This document shows positions 7,209 through 11,170 of a stretch of DNA of 11,170 bases, in pieces. Under the pieces are notes generated by a model. That model saw nothing but the letters and a program-made list of their open reading frames with translations. It was not told the DNA's origin and did no database searches. A program made the position numbers and the translations under genes. The stretch comes from JANXYY01 sp035530875. Its GTDB lineage: Bacteria > Actinomycetota > Actinomycetes > Nanopelagicales > Nanopelagicaceae. Within the stretch, counting starts at the first letter, position 1; every line of letters starts with the position of its first letter. The stretch lies in the NCBI GenBank assembly GCA_035530875.1, contig DATKUB010000069.1, forward strand, positions 1 to 11,170. Reading direction: 5' to 3'.

Positions 7209-7212
7209 CGAT

Positions 7213-7590
7213 CTAGAAGCGCTTGCCGAGCACGTAACGCTGGATTGCAATTACCGCAGCTCCTCGGCACCATTCGGTGTTGTCGCCAGGTGTTGTTACG
7301 AGGGCGAGTTCTTTGGCGCGCAAGTCGCGATCACCTTTTATTCCTTCGCGAATCGCATCGGCGGCGACGTCAACTAACCGCACACCCTCGCCACCCAAAA
7401 GGATTCGCTCGGACGCGGTTAAATTTGCAATCGCAGCTAGTAACCGACCAAGCCCACGACCGGCATCATCTACCACTCGTCGCGAAGCAGGTTCGCCGGC
7501 GTCGGCTAAATCAAGAGCTTCGTCGTAACTGACATTAAGTTGCAGCGCCGTCGATACGGCCTAAGTGATGGCCGATAAGGTGAGGTGCCG
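7213..7590 (-). pseudogene. C-terminal remnant of a ROK-family regulator gene
   Basis: Minus-strand codons from about 7560 to the TAG at 7213-7215 encode 115 residues that match the last 115 residues of the intact ROK regulator at 9966-11114, about 77% identical by my manual count (for example the shared TTPGDNTEWCRGAAV and LLGGEGV). Just upstream in frame, an Arg codon of the intact copy is replaced by TAG (7561-7563). Weak similarity (LT..AI) continues to about 7587, a second stop follows at 7603-7605, and then similarity is lost. The sensor N-terminus and the helix-turn-helix are missing. GTG at 7476 could start an 87-residue peptide, but I see no ribosome site. Conserved protein but many silent differences suggest an old paralogue that decayed recently. 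Confidence 0.82.
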
Positions 7591-7660
7591 TGGCGATTGG
7601 CACTATTTATCCTCTTTCTTCCGAGTCGCCGATCAGCCTGCCAGAGGTAGTTACTTTCGT

Positions 7661-7754
7661 CAATCAATCAAATATGCCCAAAAAAGTTCATTTACAAACC
7701 TATTGACATGTAGTTTCTTTTGATATAAAAATAACCCGTGCGTAGCAATCAATC
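7661..7754. repeat. Pair of CAATCAATC sites flanking the module promoter
   Basis: CAATCAATC occurs at 7661-7669 and at 7746-7754, in the same direction, 85 bp apart (close to eight helical turns), with the TTGACA/TATAAA promoter between them. They could be binding sites for a regulator acting by looping, or chance matches in AT-rich DNA. Only the repeat is observed. Confidence 0.3.
7703..7729 (+). promoter_or_regulatory. Consensus-like sigma-70 promoter of the GH66 module
   Basis: TTGACA (7703-7708) and TATAAA (7724-7729) with a 15-bp spacer form the best promoter in the window; TAAAAA at 7726 would give 17 bp. Transcription would start near 7736 and read the 87-codon ORF and the GH66 gene. 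The region 7591-7806 has no other gene that I can support; it is clearly more AT-rich than its surroundings, and an imperfect AAAC/GTTT inverted pair (7696-7699, 7713-7716) frames the -35 box. No copy of the repressor-gene palindrome is present here. Confidence 0.6.
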
Positions 7755-7806
7755 GAAATTCAACGCGTGAAGTCGTCGTGTCTCGAAAGATAATGGGAAG
7801 AGACGA

Positions 7807-8070
7807 ATGAAGTTTCAGAAATTTTCCAACCCAGCCCAGGCTTCCATGACCATCACTGCGGCGAGGTTGTTTGCGTCGGTGACCGGATGTGCGACGAGGG
7901 TATCTTCTGTGGTCGTCGCTGTTCGCGAGTTGATGTTTGCCAATCTCGGCAGAGGGGTCGAGATCAAGGTACAACGTGGGGGCGACGAGGCGTGGACTGT
8001 TGGAGCGGCCACATTGGTGCTTCGTGAATCGTTCAGCATCCTGAACACTGAAGCTAAGAGCAGAGCATAA
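7807..8070 (+). CDS. Small protein, possibly HPr-like fold without the active histidine
   Basis: This is an 87-codon ORF about 70 nt after the predicted transcription start. GGGAAGAG (7795-7802) is a fair ribosome site. I do not recognise it firmly. Read against HPr phosphocarrier proteins (about 85-90 residues), the predicted order fits strand KFQKFS, helix TAARLFASVTG, strand SSVVVAV, helix RELMFA, then LGRGVEIKVQ and a C-terminal helix. LGRGVEIKV resembles the HPr LG-xx-GDEI stretch. In this alignment the phosphorylated His would be Thr15, the HPr regulatory Ser becomes Glu42, and a few residues around the third strand are missing. GC at third positions is about 63% by my count, which supports coding. 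It is probably co-transcribed with the GH66 gene 87 bp downstream. It could instead be an unrelated orphan or a decayed gene. Confidence 0.45.
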   Translation: MKFQKFSNPAQASMTITAARLFASVTGCATRVSSVVVAVRELMFANLGRGVEIKVQRGGDEAWTVGAATLVLRESFSILNTEAKSRA

Positions 8071-8072
8071 AG

Positions 8073-8107
8073 GTGTCCAATCCATTGACACAGAAGGGTC
8101 GGCCCTT
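8073..8107. promoter_or_regulatory. Two inverted repeats between the small ORF and the GH66 gene
   Basis: GTGTC / GACAC (8073-8077, 8087-8091) forms an imperfect palindrome of 19 bp. AAGGGTCGGCCCTT (8094-8107) is palindromic except for one pair. A TTGACA (8085-8090) overlaps the first, but no -10 at the right distance is convincing. They could be operators, an mRNA processing or attenuation structure, or an internal promoter region for the GH66 gene. Confidence 0.35.
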
Positions 8108-8157
8108 GGCACGACTACATGGGTCTGTTACGGAGCGGCTGACAGAAGGAGCAAGTG

Positions 8158-9846
8158 ATGTCTGAAATATCCAACGTCGACAAAGTTGGTCGTGGTCGAC
8201 TGCATATTCTCGACGATGTGCGCTGCTTTTATCGGATCGGCGAAGAGATCGCCTTGTCCAATTTGCCAGTCGGCACAACGCGGGTGCTGGCGCGCTCTTC
8301 CGTGCGGAATGCGGTGGAAGCCGAAGTGGGCGATGGAGCTCAGTTCCCACAACTTCCAGCTGGTACATACGCCATCGAGGCACTCGATGCCGATGGTCGG
8401 CTCTTGGCGGAGGAACTGACAACAGTCGGATCTCATCCGGGCGAACGGCCGGTTCATGGATTTGCAACTTCCTTTAGAGACGAAGACATTAATGGTGTGT
8501 TGGCCTGGAATCGATCATTACGTTCTACCGTGGTCCAGGTCTACGACTGGATGGAGAGTTACACCGAACCACTCGGTGCAACGAGCGGCTGGAAAGATCC
8601 TTCGAACCGAACGGTTTCATTCGAAGGGCTACGTGCGCTTGCTTCGGGTCTGAAGGATCTGGGCGCTGTGACCCACGCCTATGCGCCGGTGTACGCAGTG
8701 GGCAATGCCTTCGCCGCTGAGCATCCAGAAATGCTCATGTACAGCGCGGACGGACAAGCCATTCGATTTCTTGACCAGATCGTGTTGGCTAATCCGGGCA
8801 ACGTTGATTGGCAACGTCACTTCGTGGCTGCCTACGGAGCCGCAGCGGATGCGGTTGGCTTTGACGGTTTCCATGTCGACACCTATGGCTATCCGAGAAT
8901 CGCGCAAGATGCGAACGGCCACGCCATTGACCTCCGTGTCGCATACGAATCTTTCCTTGATTTTCTGCGCGTTGCGCGACCGACAGACTTGATCAGTTTC
9001 AACCAGGTGAATGGAGTGCCGTCTGCCGCTCGGATCTGCGCCGAGCCAAGTTTTCGCTACTGCGAGATTTGGCCGCCTAACAGCGAGTGGCGACACTTTG
9101 AAGGACTGCTGGATCGGAGTTCCGGCATCTCTGGCCTTATTGACCCTTCAACTCGCGAGTCTTTGATGCGTGGTTCGCTGGCGTGTTATCCGCCCGTGTG
9201 GGGCGTAAGTGATTCAACCAGCGCTATCGAGGGTCCGGCGCGTGAGGCATCACTTCGAACTGACGTTGCCACCGAGGCCATTGTCACCTTGCTTGGGGCG
9301 AGCTCGCTGATCTTCGGCGACCAGACCGCCGTACTCTGTGATCCCTACTATCCCAAGCGCGTCCATCTCACCGAGGCCGAGGCCGATACGGTTCTCTCCT
9401 GGCACCGTTTTGGCCTGCGGTGTCGTGACCTATTTCTTGAAGGTGAAGACACAAGTTGGTATGACATCGGTGATGAGAACGGATCGGTAGCGGTCGAGTC
9501 GTCGGTACCCGTACGACCAGAGCCTCTTGGGGAGACCATTTTCGCTCGGGTGGTCCACGCCGAGGGTCTCATAACGGTCGGCGTTGTTGACCTCACTGGA
9601 AGCCCAAACGGTAGCTGGTCGGAGCCGACCGAAAAGGGAAATGTATCCTCCGTAACGGTGCGAGTTTTGGTCGACGACCCGCTGCACTGGCGAGTGGAGG
9701 CGGCGGTTCTTGGAGCAAGTGACGAGCGCTTCTCTCAGATCCTTTCGAGCGATGTTCCGCATCGCCAAGGTCGCGCTTTGGAAGTGGAACTTCCTCTAGT
9801 AGGTGGATGGTCCGTACTCCGCTTCAAAGACGAGAGAACGAAATGA
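8158..9846 (+). CDS. Glycoside hydrolase family 66 enzyme (dextranase / CITase type), cytosolic
   Basis: The 562-residue protein matches GH66, whose members cut alpha-1,6-glucan (dextran) or make cyclic isomalto-oligosaccharides. An N-terminal beta domain (about 1-100) precedes a TIM barrel (about 105-430) and a C-terminal beta domain. Family motifs are VVQVYDWM (substrate site), GFDGFHVDTYG with the likely nucleophile Asp241, FNQVNG, and FRYCEIWP with the likely acid/base Glu303. Their 62-residue spacing is near the 68-70 I recall for studied enzymes. Start: ATG 8158 is 6 nt after AAGGAG (8146-8151); GTG at 8155 is too close. There is no signal peptide, carbohydrate-binding module or anchor, so it should act inside the cell on imported oligosaccharides, unlike secreted dextranases. 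It is shorter than those. A hairpin terminator follows directly. The exact substrate is inferred. Confidence 0.88.
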   Translation: MSEISNVDKVGRGRLHILDDVRCFYRIGEEIALSNLPVGTTRVLARSSVRNAVEAEVGDGAQFPQLPAGTYAIEALDADGRLLAEELTTVGSHPGERPVHGFATSFRDEDINGVLAWNRSLRSTVVQVYDWMESYTEPLGATSGWKDPSNRTVSFEGLRALASGLKDLGAVTHAYAPVYAVGNAFAAEHPEMLMYSADGQAIRFLDQIVLANPGNVDWQRHFVAAYGAAADAVGFDGFHVDTYGYPRIAQDANGHAIDLRVAYESFLDFLRVARPTDLISFNQVNGVPSAARICAEPSFRYCEIWPPNSEWRHFEGLLDRSSGISGLIDPSTRESLMRGSLACYPPVWGVSDSTSAIEGPAREASLRTDVATEAIVTLLGASSLIFGDQTAVLCDPYYPKRVHLTEAEADTVLSWHRFGLRCRDLFLEGEDTSWYDIGDENGSVAVESSVPVRPEPLGETIFARVVHAEGLITVGVVDLTGSPNGSWSEPTEKGNVSSVTVRVLVDDPLHWRVEAAVLGASDERFSQILSSDVPHRQGRALEVELPLVGGWSVLRFKDERTK

Positions 9847-9879
9847 CGGCACGAGGCAGTGACGCCTCATGGCGTCTTT
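9845..9879 (+). terminator. Intrinsic terminator overlapping the GH66 stop codon
   Basis: The arms 9845-9857 and 9864-9876 pair at 11 of 13 positions around the loop AGTGAC, and the stem is followed by TTTA. The stem starts at the last two bases of the TGA stop. It would end the GH66 transcript before it runs into the convergent repressor gene. The U-tract is short, but the stem is strong. Confidence 0.65.
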
Positions 9880-9908
9880 AGTCTGAAATCGTGCCGAGTT
9901 CGGAGCAA

Positions 9909-9940
9909 CGGTCACCGACTTGTCGTGGGAACCCCGACCG
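9909..9940 (-). terminator. Possible terminator hairpin for the ROK repressor gene
   Basis: CGGTC (9909-9913) can pair with GACCG (9936-9940); alternatively, GTCG-T-GGG (9922-9929) pairs with CCCCGAC (9932-9938). It lies about 25 bp beyond the repressor stop in the direction of its transcription. A 9-bp direct repeat CGTGCCGAG (9890-9898, 9939-9947) brackets it. No T-run is present, so this is weak. Confidence 0.25.
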
Positions 9941-9965
9941 TGCCGAGAGCGAATCGATAAATGTG

Positions 9966-11114
9966 TCAAAGCTGGCGTCCGAGGACGTAGCGCTGGATGG
10001 CAATCACCGCTGCACCTCGGCACCACTCGGTGTTGTCCCCTGGCGTAGTAACCAAATCGATTTTGCTAGCACGGGGATCCCTATCGCTGCGGATTCCTTC
10101 CTGGATTGCATCTGCTGCGACATCTGCGAGGTGAACCCCCTCTCCACCGAGAATGATTCGCTCAGGCGACGTTAAGTTTGCGATTGCCGCAAGCATGCGC
10201 CCCAAGCCCTTACCCGCGTCATCCACAACACGTCGTGCTGCCGGCTCACCTTGCTCTGCCAGATCCAGTGCCTCTTCATAAGTCACCTGACGATTCAATA
10301 CTGTCGATACGGCCCTACTGATTGCTTCCTGTGTAAGTACACTTCTTGCGCAGCCGCGATGTCCTGAAGGACAAAGAGGTCCAAATGGATCAAGTGGCCA
10401 ATGTCCAACGAGTCCAATTCCAGAATCCGAATCTGTGACTATGTCGTCATGAATGACCAATCCATAGCCAACACCCGCACCCAATGTGAGAACGGCGAAA
10501 CGATCCAACCCCCGACCAGCCCCAAACCAATGTTCAAGTTCGGTGAAAGCGATTACGTCATTTTCAATAACAGTCGGTACTCCCGTTAAGTTTTCCAACA
10601 TCGAGCCAAGTGGGGCATTTGACCAACCAAGAAAAGGCGCATTGGTCACGAATGTATGGTCGTCAACCAATCCGCCGATCCCCACACCTAGTGCTGTAAC
10701 TGAAGGAACGTGCTCAGCAAGTTCCTTAGCCAATTCACTGATGACTTTGGCTACTGCTTCGAGTTTGCGCGAAGTAAGTGAAACTGATGCTGATGCAATC
10801 ACGTTGGCCCGAAGATCCGTCGTGACCCCCACTACAAGGTCACCAGTTAGCTTCATTCCAATGAAGTGCTGGGAATCAACCACGACATCTAACGGGCGCG
10901 ATGGTCGTCCGGCTTTTCCATCGGTTCGCAATCCCACTTCAACGAGCAGACCACTCTTAATCATTGGTGCGCTTAAACGAGTCAGCGAGCCTGGAGAAAG
11001 ATCCAAACGACGAGCGATTTGTGTCCGAGATATCGGTCCATGAAGGAGAACCTCAAGGGCAACTGATTGCGTCACCCCGGATTCTGGCGTCCAAGGAGGA
11101 GTTGTTATCCGCAT
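9966..11114 (-). CDS. ROK-family transcriptional repressor
   Basis: This 382-residue protein has the two-part layout of ROK regulators. An N-terminal winged helix-turn-helix (about 15-75; recognition region SRTQIARRLDLSPGSLTRL, wing GKAGRPSRP) precedes a sugar-kinase-like sensor domain. Likely sugar-binding residues include END (184-186) and His238 in GHW. The zinc motif reads CPSGHRGC (248-255): the second Cys of CxCGxxGC is Ser and the usual following Glu is Arg. The first phosphate loop of kinases is degraded (IGMKLTGDLVVG), so it is a sensor, not a kinase. Start: ATG 11114, with GAGAGGG about 8 nt upstream. A palindrome overlaps the predicted start of transcription, suggesting self-repression. 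It is convergent with the GH66 gene. The sugar effector is unknown; isomaltose-type sugars or glucose are a guess from the neighbour. Confidence 0.9.
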   Translation of the reverse strand: MRITTPPWTPESGVTQSVALEVLLHGPISRTQIARRLDLSPGSLTRLSAPMIKSGLLVEVGLRTDGKAGRPSRPLDVVVDSQHFIGMKLTGDLVVGVTTDLRANVIASASVSLTSRKLEAVAKVISELAKELAEHVPSVTALGVGIGGLVDDHTFVTNAPFLGWSNAPLGSMLENLTGVPTVIENDVIAFTELEHWFGAGRGLDRFAVLTLGAGVGYGLVIHDDIVTDSDSGIGLVGHWPLDPFGPLCPSGHRGCARSVLTQEAISRAVSTVLNRQVTYEEALDLAEQGEPAARRVVDDAGKGLGRMLAAIANLTSPERIILGGEGVHLADVAADAIQEGIRSDRDPRASKIDLVTTPGDNTEWCRGAAVIAIQRYVLGRQL

Positions 11115-11140
11115 CCGCGTACCCTCTCGTAGAACTACAG

Positions 11141-11157
11141 GTTTGGCGTTGCCAAAC
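11141..11157. promoter_or_regulatory. Palindromic operator candidate of the ROK repressor
   Basis: GTTTGGC-GTT-GCCAAAC is a perfect 7-3-7 inverted repeat 26 bp upstream of the repressor ATG. GTTTG...CAAAC half-sites recall operators of ROK repressors such as XylR. It sits directly downstream of the -10 box on the minus strand, where a bound repressor would block transcription. No second copy was found in the window by eye. Confidence 0.65.
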
Positions 11158-11163
11158 AGATTA
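11158..11163 (-). promoter_or_regulatory. Candidate -10 box of the ROK repressor gene
   Basis: TAATCT on the minus strand fits TANNNT and would start transcription about 7 nt on, inside the palindrome. The -35 region lies beyond the window edge, so it cannot be checked. The predicted leader is roughly 35-40 nt. Confidence 0.45.
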
Positions 11164-11170
11164 CCTAACT

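Noticed and set aside
7213..7476. Treating the ROK remnant as a functional 87-residue gene from GTG 7476
   Set aside because: No ribosome site, no DNA-binding or sugar-binding half, and the homologous frame continues upstream to an in-frame stop, which marks a broken gene.
7591..7806. Insertion sequence or attachment site at the module junction
   Set aside because: No transposase or integrase fragment, no terminal inverted repeats and no tRNA end were seen; only the AT-rich change and the ROK duplication suggest a junction.
7815..8048. 77-codon minus-strand frame opposite the small ORF
   Set aside because: It starts and ends inside the plus-strand ORF, with no ribosome site and no family features seen; kept only as an alternative if the HPr idea fails.
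7660..8112. 150-codon minus-strand frame across the AT-rich promoter region and small ORF
   Set aside because: It covers the strongest promoter, shows no recognisable motif and has low-quality composition; the plus-strand 87-codon ORF fits a ribosome site and operon order better.
8155..8157. GTG start one codon earlier for the GH66 gene
   Set aside because: Only 3 nt from AAGGAG; ATG 8158 has the proper 6-nt spacing.
10486..11043. 185-codon plus-strand frame opposite the ROK repressor
   Set aside because: A shadow frame of the repressor gene; composition is Ser/Thr/Pro-rich as expected from antisense reading.

Overview
The window looks like actinobacterial (Actinomycetota) chromosome of medium G+C, judged by eye. 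The evidence is a WhiB3/WhiD-type iron-sulphur regulator beside a His-tailed GroEL end and a guaB-guaB3-guaA purine block. From memory, the same neighbourhood (groEL1, whiB3, guaB2, guaB3) occurs in Mycobacterium. I cannot place it to genus from sequence alone; a freshwater lineage with mid-range G+C is a guess.

Layout. (1) 2-139 is the 3' end of a chaperonin gene, followed by two tandem 17-bp hairpin repeats. (2) 231-983 is a small ROK sugar kinase of polyphosphate-glucokinase type. It converges on, and overlaps by 4 bp at the stop codons, a CoA-acylating methylmalonate-semialdehyde dehydrogenase gene (980-2473, minus). (3) whiB3/whiD (2528-2818, minus) is divergent from guaB (2959-4455, plus); the 140-bp gap carries two abutting perfect palindromes. 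(4) guaB, guaB3 and guaA (2959-7208) are the GMP branch of purine synthesis. guaB and guaA each show a TANNNT box exactly 6 nt before the ATG, which suggests leaderless mRNAs. (5) From 7213 on the DNA looks accessory. It holds a broken C-terminal piece of a ROK regulator gene, an AT-rich segment with a consensus-like promoter, an 87-codon ORF that may have an HPr fold without the phosphorylated histidine, a GH66 (dextranase / cycloisomaltooligosaccharide glucanotransferase) family enzyme with no signal peptide, a hairpin terminator, and an intact ROK repressor gene whose C-terminal part is about 77% identical to the broken piece. A perfect 17-bp palindrome overlaps the predicted start of repressor transcription.

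How the parts may work together. The GMP block is housekeeping. The 7.2-11.1 kb part reads as a sugar-utilisation module: a ROK repressor that probably senses a sugar, and a cytosolic enzyme acting on imported alpha-1,6-linked gluco-oligosaccharides. It is flanked by two directly oriented copies of ROK C-terminal coding sequence, which suggests insertion or rearrangement next to guaA. The likely transporter genes are not in the window; they may lie past the right edge, divergent from the repressor. I saw no transposase, integrase, tRNA, rRNA or CRISPR array. The best candidates for something undescribed are the HPr-like small protein paired with the cytosolic GH66 enzyme, and the ROK-flanked module as a whole.
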